From Leuctra nigra (taxonomy: Eukaryota; Arthropoda; Insecta; Plecoptera; Leuctridae), in the NCBI GenBank assembly GCA_934045905.1, contig OW203761.1:30616964-30680963 (forward strand): 64,000 bases of DNA, in the 5' to 3' direction. Each line of letters starts with the position of its first letter. Within the stretch, counting starts at the first letter, position 1. Positions 55,201-63,973 of the stretch are shown piece after piece. The position numbers and the translations under genes are program-made. The notes beneath the pieces were generated by a model. The model was given only the letters and a program-made list of their open reading frames with translations, was not told the origin of the DNA and searched no databases.

Positions 55201-56955
55201 CACTAGCGAGAGAAATCGGCAAAAATGTGCGGCGAAGATTCAGCAATTTTATAATCTTTCATTGGCCGTGGCCATAGCAACCGATAAAAATCCACAGATA
55301 ACTCAAAATAGTTCAGAATTGGTAAAAGAAAGGAGCAAACTAATAATTTTATCAGATTCAGTGGAATTGTTTACACTTCGTACATTTTGCACAGCGAAAT
55401 ATCATTTGGCGTATTATTGTAAGAATGCATACAATGAGTCATGTTTACTAACTGCTGCAACTAAGGGTATGACTATGAGTATCACGTCAAGAGTGCTAAT
55501 TTATGCCACCCATCGCCATCGCGCTGTCCCTCATTTTCAGAAACAAAAGAGTCAACACTCGGTGCCTACCTATAGTACTGCATTTTGTGTTATTTTTGTG
55601 CTAGAATTAAACTGGGACTCTTTACTCAGTCAACTTGGACTGTTAATTGATGATTTCTAGTCATCATGAATGTAAAGTAATTAATTAAAAGTTGTAGTTA
55701 TATCTGTAGAGTTATATCTGTAGATGTACCTTTTACTTCGAAACAATCTTTGGTGGTGAATGGCACTCCAAGAAATGGGGTCTCCTCAGCAATCTCTTGT
55801 TCTGTTTTCGAACCAGATTCTAGAAGCTCATCTACTTCCTTTGCATCTTGCAGAGCAGCTTCAAAGCGATTGTCAACTACACAGTTGAGTATAGGATTGA
55901 TTTTCTCAATGCGAGTGATGAATGCTTTAACAACCTCCACGCTCGTCACCTAAACAAAAGTTTATTATTTACTATTTAGCCTTTATTTGCAAACAGCTTA
56001 GTACATCAAGTAAAATGACAGTGTATTTGGCAGTAAAAAGTGTATTTTTGCTCATTACGTTTGGCTGTTAAACCGCATCATAAAGCCTGATGCACAATTG
56101 AATTAAGGTTTATGGTTTAATGTTTAGTGATTAGTGTTTAAGATGTTATAACATAGTCCAGTGCACAATTGCTTATTTCACGAGGTTATTTAACCATGTG
56201 ATAAAATTAAATAATTGATCGAAAAATGATATAGAAACAAATATATGAGCAAGACTCTGCACAAATATCAAATTAAAATGCTTCCAATGACATTAATTCA
56301 GAAGACTTTTCATTTTCCCGTACGAATTTGACATTGACATTTACTCTGCTCTCTTCTGATTGGTTCGTCATAAGGTGAAATAGTGTTTTGCAATAAGAAA
56401 TGGATTTTGTTGATTTCTTATTTCAGCTTAAACCTTAAACACTAAACCTTATGACGCTTATGACAGTTGTGCATGGTAACGTTATAACAGCACCTTTCAT
56501 TTCTCTTAAACACTAAACACTAAACACTAAACCATAAACATTAATTCAATTGTGCATCAGGCTTAAGATACCGAATTTCAGGCCTAAATGGTGGCAATAG
56601 TGTTATCAATAGAGAAGTGCAATACGATTCTAGAAAAAACATACCTACAACAGCTAAATAAAAAACAATAGGATCATGTTGCAGATTCAATAGCAATAAG
56701 ATACATTCACCAAAGAGTTTCTAGTAGGCTTCGTACTAGAAACTCTTTGCATTCACCAACCTTTCGAGTGCGAATCTTGAGAGCAAGTGTTGAAGCGGAG
56801 TCCAAGAGCAGAAGATTATCTATTGGTGGCAGCTTTTGTCCTGGACCGCCATACACCAAGGAGAACAGAGCATGCGCTATCAGCTCCACAAGGCGGTGAA
56901 CAAACCTTACAGCCACAATCTTCACACTTTTTGACCATGACTTTTGTTTTGCCAT
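44797..56955 (-). CDS. FAAH2: Fatty-acid amide hydrolase 2-like amidase, complete, 9 coding exons
   Basis: Complement join, 5' to 3': 56955-56761, 55949-55730, 54676-54459, 54060-53949, 52905-52748, 49259-49014, 48921-48754, 48680-48498, 44895-44797. Total 1599 nt, 532 aa, the length of human FAAH2. It is an amidase-signature serine hydrolase that cleaves fatty-acid amides. The Ser-Ser-Lys triad falls at Lys132 (FTTKDCFEV), Ser207 (VGGSSGGE) and Ser231 ([11 protein letters not shown]); the spacings 75 and 24 equal those of mammalian FAAH. The N-terminal ~40 residues ([18 protein letters not shown]) form a membrane segment. All junctions are phase-compatible. Introns hold many transposons. Confidence 0.93.
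45543..46365. mobile_element. hAT-type element, 823 bp, 8-bp TSD
   Basis: Ends CAGTGTTG and CAACACTG. Duplication TCTGTGAC at 45535-45542 and 46366-46373. Subterminal GGAACTAGTTCC-type palindromic repeats at both ends. Contains an (ATT)n run. Confidence 0.85.
46227..46276. repeat. (ATT)n microsatellite
   Basis: About 16 ATT units inside the 823-bp hAT-type element. Confidence 0.95.
46451..47364. other. FAAH2 intron 8, non-coding
   Basis: AT-rich; no exon or clear element. Confidence 0.5.
47369..47722. mobile_element. TTAA-flanked MITE family, copy 1
   Basis: The left end AGGTGGGCTGTCATGG follows TTAA (47365-47368). The interior (TGACGTAGGTCCCACCCA, CACCCCCTATCCGTCTTCG) is found in reverse complement at 51544-51941. 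The right end (GCTCAACCGTGATAACCC) is slightly decayed. Confidence 0.7.
47723..48497. other. FAAH2 intron 8, right part
   Basis: AT-rich, nothing recognised. Confidence 0.5.
48498..48680 (-). CDS. FAAH2: FAAH2 exon 8
   Basis: [40 protein letters not shown] and GLPIGIQ, the conserved amidase C-terminal core. Acceptor TATGTTTTAG, donor ATACAG|GTAAGA. Confidence 0.92.
48754..48921 (-). CDS. FAAH2: FAAH2 exon 7
   Basis: [20 protein letters not shown] to [11 protein letters not shown]. Acceptor TTATTTCAG, donor TTTAAG|GTAATA. Confidence 0.9.
49014..49259 (-). CDS. FAAH2: FAAH2 exon 6
   Basis: [20 protein letters not shown] to FAAMLTNRQ, matching the YWMEHDGGSFL block of FAAH2. Acceptor TTTGTTTTAG, donor CGCCAG|GTAGGC. 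Confidence 0.92.
49364..49457. repeat. Direct duplication of a ~50-bp unit in FAAH2 intron 5
   Basis: CTCACCCTAGAAGGCTGTG followed by AATAACATTGAGGTGAGAAG occurs twice in tandem (49365 and 49413). Confidence 0.85.
49989..51539. mobile_element. TTAA-flanked element, 1551 bp
   Basis: Ends AGGGCCTATGTCATCTTG and complement. TTAA at 49985-49988 and 51540-51543. The interior is non-coding; an ORF at 50374-50607 has no recognised domain. TTAA targets suggest a piggyBac- or Kolobok-type source. It sits in FAAH2 intron 5. Confidence 0.75.
51544..51941. mobile_element. TTAA-flanked MITE family, copy 2, abutting the 1551-bp element
   Basis: Begins AGGTGGGCTATCACGG and ends GCAGCCCATTT before TTAA (51942-51945). 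It shares its left TTAA with the neighbour's right one. Opposite orientation to copy 1. Confidence 0.7.
51965..52201. mobile_element. TA-flanked MITE, 237 bp (CACTCAAAC family), copy 1
   Basis: Ends CACTCAAACTAATAAAAAT and complement. TA at 51963-51964 and 52202-52203. The interior GGATTGATTGTCAAGGAACC is shared with 54946-55156. Confidence 0.8.
52440..52650. mobile_element. Degraded copy of the GGGGCTGTGC MITE family
   Basis: CGACTTATCAACTGAAATGT, CAGTCACAATGTGTCACG and GTGACGTCCTCC align with the interior and right side of 39386-39745. Left end lost. Confidence 0.5.
52748..52905 (-). CDS. FAAH2: FAAH2 exon 5
   Basis: [40 protein letters not shown]. Acceptor CTGTAATAG, donor GCCAAG|GTACAA. 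Confidence 0.9.
52942..53804. mobile_element. hAT-type element, 863 bp, 8-bp TSD
   Basis: Ends TAGAGCCAGTTTTAAATGG and complement. Duplication CTCATAAG at 52934-52941 and 53805-53812. No transposase frame. In FAAH2 intron 4. Confidence 0.85.
53949..54060 (-). CDS. FAAH2: FAAH2 exon 4 (nucleophile Ser)
   Basis: [20 protein letters not shown] then [17 protein letters not shown]. Acceptor TGTTTTCAG, donor CTCCAG|GTACAC. Confidence 0.93.
54061..54458. other. FAAH2 intron 3
   Basis: About 400 bp, AT-rich, no element recognised. Confidence 0.6.
54459..54676 (-). CDS. FAAH2: FAAH2 exon 3 (cis-Ser)
   Basis: [20 protein letters not shown], then [14 protein letters not shown] and IVGGSSGGE. Acceptor TCTGTCTTAG, donor GGAGAG|GTGGGA. 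Confidence 0.92.
54946..55156. mobile_element. TA-flanked MITE (CACTCAAAC family), copy 2
   Basis: Ends CACTCGACAATTCATAAAAC and a related inverted end. TA at 54944-54945 and 55157-55158. Shares GGATTGATTGTCAATGAACC and CCAGCAGCCAATC with copy 1. Confidence 0.75.
55174..55566. mobile_element. Probable TA-flanked MITE, 393 bp
   Basis: GGTACCGAGTGTT at the left and AACACTCGGTGCC at the right, TA on both sides. An ORF at 55262-55660 overlaps it but runs past its end, starts at GTG and shows no domain. Confidence 0.55.
55730..55949 (-). CDS. FAAH2: FAAH2 exon 2 (catalytic Lys)
   Basis: [19 protein letters not shown] to [17 protein letters not shown]. Acceptor TTTGTTTAG, donor AAAAG|GTACAT. Confidence 0.92.
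56084..56563. mobile_element. PIF/Harbinger-like MITE, 480 bp, TAA TSD, heptamer iterons
   Basis: Ends AGCCTGATGCACAATTGAAT and complement. TAA at 56081-56083 and 56564-56566. Subterminal TAAACACTAAACACTAAACC-type 7-bp repeats at the right, similar text inverted at the left. Confidence 0.8.
56711..56749. repeat. Perfect 16-bp hairpin beside the FAAH2 exon 1 donor
   Basis: CAAAGAGTTTCTAGTA, loop GGCTTCG, then the exact complement. CATTCACC flanks it on both sides (56704-56711 and 56750-56757). It lies 11 nt inside intron 1. Confidence 0.9.
56761..56955 (-). CDS. FAAH2: FAAH2 exon 1 (start codon)
   Basis: [20 protein letters not shown] begins a basic/hydrophobic leader, then [14 protein letters not shown], which opens the amidase fold. 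The donor CGAAAG|GTTGGT is weak and lies 11 nt from a perfect hairpin. Confidence 0.9.
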
Positions 56956-57571
56956 TCTACCAACAGAGAAGTATTATCAATAATTAAAAATCATTATACA
57001 TTTTACAAGCCTGAATCTAAAATTAATGAGGAGCCGAATGTAAGTCTCAAATCACACTTTCAGTCTTACTCTAATCCACCGATTTTTTGGTTCAGCTCTG
57101 GCTGTTCACGTCACGTCTGACCGGTTCTCTGGGACACTGACAATCATCTTTTAAGGTAGGTAGGTAGGTACCTACTTCCTAAATAGATCTTAGGTAGGTA
57201 CTATTTGACAGCAACAATGATTTTTAGATCAGTCCTGAATCCTGATTGGTTAAAAAGTTCAAATGACAGTTTAAATTTTGGAAGGTCATTGAATGCAACA
57301 GTTACCTACCTAATCACAAATTTAGAAATTTTAGGTACTTTTTTTAATTTATTTTAAATTAGCCATTTGGTTACAATAATACATTTAGTAACACATAATA
57401 CATGTACATAAATGGATATTTCATATTACACACTAATTTTATTCAAGGGCTGCATGCAAATGCCTGTTACTAGAATTTATGTTTACGATGCGTTTATCGT
57501 AAACGCGTTTGCATGCGTTTTGTTTACGATACGATGTTGAATAACGAATATGTGTGAAACTTTTGTTGGTG

Positions 57572-58080
57572 AAGGTTAGGCCACAATTGTCGTAATGCCT
57601 AATGTTTAATGTTTAGTGTTTAATGCTTAATGTCTAATGTATAAGGAGGGCCAGAATAGGTTCTTATTTCAACTGTAGTAGCGCTAGTGTCTCCAGAGCC
57701 TCCTGAAGATTTACAGCCTTCATTTGAAACAAAAATCTGCTCTAAAAGTTAGTAAATTACTTATTTCGTCTTGTCAAATACATTACTATCTAGTTTAATA
57801 TTATCTGCCACTTATCTGCAATTTTAAATGTTGTTGTTACAAGTTCTGAATTTCTCCACCGCGCAGCAACAATTGTAAGTCTTTCTGATTGGTTTGTCGT
57901 AAGGTTTTTGTCATAAGAAATGGATTTTATTCAATTCTTATATCACTGCGACTAAACACTAATCACTATTTCATGTTGTGGCCCATATCACATAAACCCT
58001 ATCATCAATTTCTCTTAAGCACTAAGCACTAAACATTAAACATTAGACATTAAGCATTACGACTATTGTGGCCTAGCCTT
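57572..58080. mobile_element. MITE with heptamer iterons, about 509 bp
   Basis: Ends AAGGTTAGGCCACAATTGTC and near complement. Subterminal TAATGTTTAATGTTTAGTGT 7-bp repeats inverted at both ends, related in style to 56084-56563. The target duplication is uncertain (TA or none). Confidence 0.7.
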
Positions 58081-58249
58081 GACTGGCGAGGGTACATCTA
58101 CGTAAGAGTACGCCATTTTGCTTTCGATCACGACCGAGACACCCAATACAATTACCTACCTACCTCTTGTCAGCCAGAGCACCGAACCCTGAGAGTCTCA
58201 GTCAGAGCATAGTCCGAGATAGGTGTCCCATTAAATTCCGGTTAGGGTG

Positions 58250-58866
58250 ACCCGTCCAACCAAGATAGTAGGTACTAAACCTTTTCTCTGGTTGCGGTAA
58301 GTTGCCAAGACCCCAAAAAACGGTCATTATAATTGAGCAACCCAAACGAGCGACTCCATTTTTTTAGACTCTTTTGGCACGAACCTCCTTTTTTCACATT
58401 GTTAGTAGGTATGCAAAATTTCAGCTTGATCGGAGAAAAGGTGTTACCTGTAGGTATGCCGCCAACAATGTGAAAAAAAGAGGTTCGTGCTAAAAGAGTA
58501 TAAAAAAAGTGAGTGGCTTGCTTTGCTTGCTCAATTACCTATAATGACCGTTTCTTGTGGTCTTGGCACCAACAAGAATGCATGAATGCTGCTTGCATTC
58601 TCAAGCTAGCTTTCTGCTAGCTTGCCGCAACCAGAGAAAAAGGTCTAAAGTGATCCGCATCTGATCTGTGGATTGGGATTTTCTGGAAAACCGGTATTTT
58701 ACGAACCCCTTAGCGAGCTCAACCCAAGAGAAGGCTCGACATAACAATGGGTCATGGTGCGCACTTAGGTAATGTAGGGGACGGGAAAGTAAAATTACCC
58801 TTTTTCCAATCCACAGATAGGATGCGGACGACTTAAATAGTACTATCTTGATTGGACTGGTAAAGT
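58250..58866. mobile_element. Complex foldback element
   Basis: Nested inverted pairs: CGTCCAACCAAGATAGTA (58252) with TACTATCTTGATTGGAC (58841), CCTTTTCTCTGGTTGCGG (58280) with CCGCAACCAGAGAAAAAGG (58625), and GGTCATTATA with TATAATGACC around the centre. Another element is inserted at its palindromic centre. Confidence 0.65.
58332..58535. mobile_element. 204-bp foldback derivative of the TA-element
   Basis: Ends ATTGAGCAACCCAAACGAGC and GCTTGCTTTGCTTGCTCAAT. TA at 58330-58331 and 58536-58537. Both ends resemble the right end of the TA-element (GTGCCAAAAGAG, GCTCGCTCAAT), and its middle has GCAAAATTTCAGCTTGATCG as in the full copies. Confidence 0.7.
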
Positions 58867-59358
58867 CAACCGCTAGTGTTTGCAGAGTGAAATTTTAAAA
58901 AAATCCTCTGATTGGTTCAAATGTAAAACGATTGTGTGACACTTCATAATGATCTGATGAAGTTGAAATTTTGCAAGGTCAGTACGACCATAACATCACA
59001 TTTTAAAAATTTCCATCCAAATCCTATTATTGGGTAAAATTTTTACAAATCTTCCGATTGGTCGAAAATCAAAATGCTCCGATTAGTTCAAATTTGGCAT
59101 GGTGATCAAGACCAACATTATCTCTTTAAACATTTTCAGCTTAATCGGTCAAGTATTACAGACTTGTACTCAAAGGAATTTTTGGAAAAAGTACGCAAGT
59201 CACGACTCACGACACATGGATCTGTTTCAGTTCTTCCAGACCAGAGTGTAAATGGAGATTTGTAGTTGCAAAGAAAATCGTATCATGTCGAATCGTTTAT
59301 CGTGTTTGGTTGGGGATGTTGCATGTAACGGTGCTCGCTCAGCAACGTAATACATTAA

Positions 59359-59812
59359 GGCCGGTCATATATTTTTTCCCGCCAAAAGCTATTTAGAGCG
59401 GTTTTCGAGCGAAATACAAAATATAAATGACTACCCATATTTAACAAACGGTTATGAATATCGAAAAAGCAAGACCGAGGTGACATGCATTGAACCTTTA
59501 TCTACATTTTCATCGCTTACTGTCATAACTTTACTCCTACTATGTGGTCAGTATGTGTCGGGCACGAAAACGCTTCGTCGCTCGTCCGTCGCTCGCAAGG
59601 TGTGTTTTCGTGCCCGACACATACTGACCACATAGTAGGAGCAAAGTTATGACAGTAAGCGATGAAAATGTAGATAAAGGTTCAATGCATGTCACCTCGG
59701 TATTGCTTTTTCGATATTCATAACCGTTTGTTAAATATAGTCATTTATATTTTGTATTTCGCTCGAAAACCGCTCCAAATCGCTTTTGGCGGGAAAAAAT
59801 ATATGACCGCCC
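59359..59812. mobile_element. 454-bp long-hairpin element, TTAA flanks
   Basis: Arms of about 210 bp: GGCCGGTCATATATTTTTTC to TGTCGGGCACGAAAAC, complemented on the right. Loop about 30 bp (CTTCGTCGCTCGTCCGTCGC). TTAA at 59355-59358 and 59813-59816. Confidence 0.85.
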
Positions 59813-59946
59813 TTAAGCATTCCTAGTAGGTATAATTTCAAATTTTCAAATTTTCATAATTTTTTCGATCGTTTGAACGACAACTCTTATGAGAGATTAG
59901 CATTGATTTGACTTTGTAGTCGATCGACTATGACATGTCAATGTTA

Positions 59947-60182
59947 GGCCCGGTTGTACGATGTCCCGATAAGTAAGATAAAGTTCACTTAGAGCCTAAA
60001 GTGGACTTTAGCGGTCTAGATGGCTGTGTTTCATTGGCTGTTGCCATTGAAACATTAGTATGTAGTAGGATTCCTTACCACCGTGTACATAAACAATTGT
60101 AAGATGCCTAATAAATATCTATATCTTGTTTCAGGCGATAAATCCTACCGCTACCTTTTTCGGTACTTGGTACAACCGGGCC
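59947..60182. mobile_element. PIF/Harbinger-like MITE, 236 bp, TTA TSD
   Basis: Ends GGCCCGGTTGTAC and GTACAACCGGGCC. TTA at 59944-59946 and 60183-60185. Confidence 0.8.
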
Positions 60183-60264
60183 TTATTCTCCCATAAAGAG
60201 TTGTCGATCGACTGTTGACAAGTTACACGATCCCCATGCAGTTGGCCTCCTTCGGCTGTAGCAA

Positions 60265-60330
60265 TGCCATGGCTGCCATGGCATGGCCATGGCAACCTAC
60301 CATGGCTGTAGCCATGGTAGGTTGTAGCTG
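60265..60330. repeat. Cluster of CCATGG palindromes
   Basis: GCCATGGCTGCCATGGCATG and CCATGGCAACCTACCATGG, with a paired TACCATGGCTGTAGCCATGGTA. Confidence 0.85.
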
Positions 60331-60775
60331 ACAAAGGGTAGGTATGCATCCTAAGAACAGTTGAACTTTTATTAAATTACTCCAAAGTAGGTACATACCT
60401 AGCCTAACCCTGTGACTGCGCCTACAAGTTATTTACTTATTATAATTAGTAGCAAGGTACACTATACAGCTTACAATTGCAAGTTATAGGTAGGTACAAG
60501 AAAAGAGATAAGCCTTAAGTATCTAGAGATGAAGTGATTCTCACTTATCATGGTAAAAAAAGATGTACCTACTTACACTTTGCACCAAAGATAACAGTCT
60601 GTTCACTAGTCACTACCCTCCTCCTCTTCTGTCTCAAAACTTCCCACTTCGGTCGGTTCGGTGCCACTTCTGTGTTCTTTACACGTGACAAGTGACTGAC
60701 ACCATAGACATTGTATATGTCTATGCTACGGTCTATGCTGACACTTTACTGATACTTGAGTTGGATAGGTATCAA

Positions 60776-60868
60776 GTGTCCGACAGAAAAAGAGTCCGAC
60801 AGAATAACAGTCCGACAAAAATACTCTTCGACAAAATTACTGTCCGACAGAAAACTGTCCGACACCGA
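60776..60868 (+). repeat. Left iteron array of the 2.67-kb element
   Basis: GTCCGACA units at 60778, 60792, 60808, 60824 (CTTCGACA variant region), 60842 and 60857 (approximate), about 16-bp period. Confidence 0.85.
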
Positions 60869-60992
60869 ATGTTTTTAGGATAGTTTATACACCGTGCACC
60901 TTGTAGAGAAAAGCTTACTTCACACTTCTTCAAGAATATTCCGAGTCCAGAGTCTAAGCTGAAAAGAGGGGCCTAATTCCCACCACAAATTG

Positions 60993-61850
60993 CAACAGAA
61001 GGTTTTTTGATGTTAATCGATTCATAAAAATGCCCTCTATAACATATCAAAAGTTCTCTAAAATTTGTTTAGGGTGGGTGGGCCAAAATTCAAAATTTGT
61101 CAAAAAGTCTATGTTGTCATCAAATAATCAAATTATATCAACCTAGTCGAGAAGCATATCAAAATATGAAAGTTTATGTTAAGTACAGTTATTAAAATAT
61201 ATTTCACCATTATAAAGTTGATACAAAGGTCAATAGGGGTCAAAAAGTGGTCAAATCTCATTTCTGAAGTGTTCCAGAACAAATGCTATAACTTCAACCC
61301 TAATAAAGATAACATACTATTTTATATAAATCGATCCGAAATGAATCTGTTAATAATATATCAAACGTTCTCCGAAATTATTAAAATATGAATGGGCCAA
61401 TAAATCTGTCAAAATAGTTTAAAAGGGCGATTTTTATTTTTGAGTCAAAGTCTAACAGTAAATCAATTTCCTAAAACACCACTATTTATAACAGAAGGTT
61501 TTTTGATGTGAAACGATACAGGACAATGTCCTCTAAAACATATCAAAAGTTATCCAAACTTTAATTAGGGTGGTTGGGCCGAATTTCAAAATTTTGCAAA
61601 AACTCATTGTTGTCATTATCATTATCAAATTGTATCAACCTAGTCGAGTAGGTAGCATATCAAATGAAAGCTTATGATTAGTACAACAAATTAAAACAAA
61701 TATTACCATTAAATAGGTCAAACAAAGGTCATGAGAGCCCAAATTGTGGTAAAATTTTCCATTTTTAAGCGTCCAAGGACAATTGCCATTATGTCATCGT
61801 TAATAAAAGGAAATAATATAATTTTTGGGACCAATCGATCCAAAAATAAA
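60993..61850. repeat. Tandem duplication, period about 498 bp
   Basis: AACAGAAGGTTTTTTGATG occurs at about 60991 and 61490. Both units continue with CATATCAAAAGTT, GGGTGG(G/T)TGGGCC, TATCAACCTAGTCGAG and AAAGGTCA blocks. About 75% identity by eye. Confidence 0.8.
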
Positions 61851-61996
61851 TAGTTGATATCTAACATAAAAAGAATCACCAAAATTCTTTAACCGTGGGA
61901 TGAGTCAATTAATTTTCAATTCAGTTTCAAAGTTGTGATATTTTGGTGAAGGAAAAATCGAACTAGTATCAAATGACGAATAATCGTTCTGAAAAT

Positions 61997-62180
61997 ACGG
62001 TACGGAGGGGGGGAGGGGGGGGGGGGGGGGTGCGCTAGTTCGAGTAGGTTGTGATTTTTACATTTAAATATGAAGAAAATATTACAATTAGACAATTATT
62101 ACACTACCACATTTCATGTAATAAAACCAACGTATACGTATATAAGCCGTGTAGGGGGGGGGGGGGGGGGGGGGGGAGAG
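61997..62180. repeat. Two poly-G tracts
   Basis: G-rich runs at about 62005-62030 and 62154-62176, inside the 2.67-kb element. The small ORF across the second one is not credible as a gene. Confidence 0.85.
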
Positions 62181-63352
62181 GGCATCGCCATTGCGGACGC
62201 GAATATTTTTCTTGCCAAGACTTCGTAAATGTGAGAAAAGAGAAAAAAATTACTTTTATAAAATTCCAGTTTTAACATTTTTGAAGTGAAATAAATGGTT
62301 GATCCAACTAGATTATGTTTTCAAATGTCATTCACGATAGTTCTGGGATGAAATTGGGGTCGTAAAACCCTCTAGAGTAAAAAATCTTGGCATGTGATAT
62401 TTGAAGTCCACTCGGTGCAAATTCTTTGTCTAGGGCTATAGAAAATGAATCAATGGTTTGTAGACGCGGCAACTCAAAAATTTTGCCAAATTTGGGACGG
62501 AAAAATGTTGTACTATTTTTAAAAATCAACCACTTACAATTTTCTAGCATTTTTTAAATATTTTTTCCACGTCATTTCACGTCTCGGTACTCTGTTTTAT
62601 AATTTTCTCAACATTTCTCTCTCAAAGAGCCAAAATAAACTTTTGACATCGTTTTTTTCGGTCGCCATTTTGAGATTTCGAATCGCCGTCTCCGGATTCG
62701 AAATCTACGAAAAAAATCATGTCAGATTCTGGAAATTCAGGTCTCTACCCCAAAATTTGACAAAGTATGCAGCATAACGATTTTGAGGAAATAATCCTGG
62801 GGTACCCCGATCTGGCCGTCCTTCGTCTTGATCTCCAATCTGTTGATCTAGTAAAAATGCATTTAAATTCCTCAATTTCGTTAAATTATTTCGCAAATAG
62901 ACTGTACCTATCGCAAATGTCTTCAGGATTAACTATTTTCCTATGGATACCTGTCAAAATGTCACGTTTTCATACGAATGTATCCGTTTTTCTAATTTAA
63001 TAACTTTTCCAGGTGGGAAATTATGTCTCATTTTCATTCCTTTTAATTCCAAAAGGCCCCTATCGTACTCTGCACATTTTCCCGCGTATTTCAAGCTACA
63101 CGTCGTTTTTTTTTAGAATTTTCAAGTATTTATTTTCGTAGAAAACAGTTTTGTTTCAAATTTCCCCATTTTTTCGCAAACAGACGTGAAAATAAAACAA
63201 AAAAAAAATCGGCCGTAAAATGGCCGTCCCGATGCTTTTTTGACACTTTTGTATTTTGAAAATTCTTGTGTGTTCATGACAACTGTTTAAACATTTCGCG
63301 CGCCGTGGTATGCGCAGGCGCACGCTAAAGACCCGCATGAAAACATTAACCC

Positions 63353-63442
63353 GTGTCGGACAGTCTTTTTGTCGGACAGTTATTTTGTCGGAAAGTCTTT
63401 ATGTCGGAAAGTGGAATTGTCGGACTATACATATTCGGACAC
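63353..63442 (-). repeat. Right iteron array of the 2.67-kb element
   Basis: Six TGTCGGA(C/A)-type units at about 16-bp period, reverse complement of the left array. Confidence 0.85.
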
Positions 63443-63607
63443 ATCGCCCGCACCCCTTGAGTTTACCACTTGAGTGTTGAGAGTGATGTTGGCAACAGTC
63501 GAGGAGTCATTGCCTCCTCAACACGACTGCCAACATGTTGGCAACACCAACAAATATAGTAAGGTTATGTTGTGATTGTTTTCGGACTTGTCAACCAACC
63601 AACTAAC

Positions 63608-63973
63608 GGGTGTGACTACGATCCCGACAGCCGGGACTTTCAGGTTAAAAAAATAGTCCCGACCGTAGGTTTTACTGGGCAGCCTAAGGAATAAAACTCT
63701 CTATGGGTAGACAAATTCGAACTGGGCAACTTAAAAAAAATAACTCTATGGTTAGGCAGAATTAAAACTTGTGAAAATTACAAATAAAAAAAAATGTGCT
63801 CCCGGCCGGATTCGAACCGACGACCTCTTGCACCGTGGTCCAGTACGCTATCCATAGCGCCATCTGGACGGTCATACTGAAAGCCGCTCTTAACCAGTAT
63901 ATAAATAAACAAGGCCAGTCGGGACTATTTTTTTAACCTGAAAATCCCGGCTGTCGGGATTTTAGTCACTACC
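63608..63973. mobile_element. 366-bp MITE with tRNA-like core, 9-bp TSD
   Basis: Ends GGGTGTGACTACGATCCC and GGTAGTGACTAAAATCCC read inward, with about 54 bp paired (CGACAGCCGGGA, TTTCAGGTTAAAAAAATAG). CCAACTAAC is repeated at 63599-63607 and 63974-63982. A 9-bp duplication suggests a Mutator-like source. A tRNA-like segment lies at 63798-63872. Confidence 0.85.
63798..63872 (-). repeat. tRNA-like segment inside the 366-bp MITE
   Basis: On the minus strand: GATGGCGCTATGGATAGCG (A-box-like) and GTCGGTTCGAATCCGGC (perfect B box and paired T-stem). The acceptor stem does not pair, so this is not a functional tRNA. Confidence 0.6.

Larger units (their letters stand above)
60776..63442. mobile_element. 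2.67-kb element with inverted GTCCGACA iteron arrays
   Basis: The left end GTGTCCGACAG begins six (G/C)TCCGACA-type units at about 16-bp spacing (to about 60868). The right end (about 63353-63442) has six in the opposite orientation, ending TCGGACAC. Spacer bases also match between ends (AAAAAGA, AATAACA, ACT). The centre has a tandem ~500-bp repeat and two poly-G runs, with no transposase. Target duplication not resolved. Confidence 0.75.

Noticed and set aside
55262..55660. 132-aa ORF in FAAH2 intron 2
   Set aside because: Begins at GTG, has no recognisable domain and overlaps an inverted-repeat element.
57579..57650. Telomere-like repeat
   Set aside because: The 7-bp units vary, are few, and are inverted at the two ends of a MITE.
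60776..60868. CRISPR-like array
   Set aside because: Units are 8 bp at 16-bp period with near-constant spacers, mirrored at the other end of a transposon in an animal genome.
62051..62275. Small ORF crossing a poly-G tract
   Set aside because: Low-complexity translation within a transposon.
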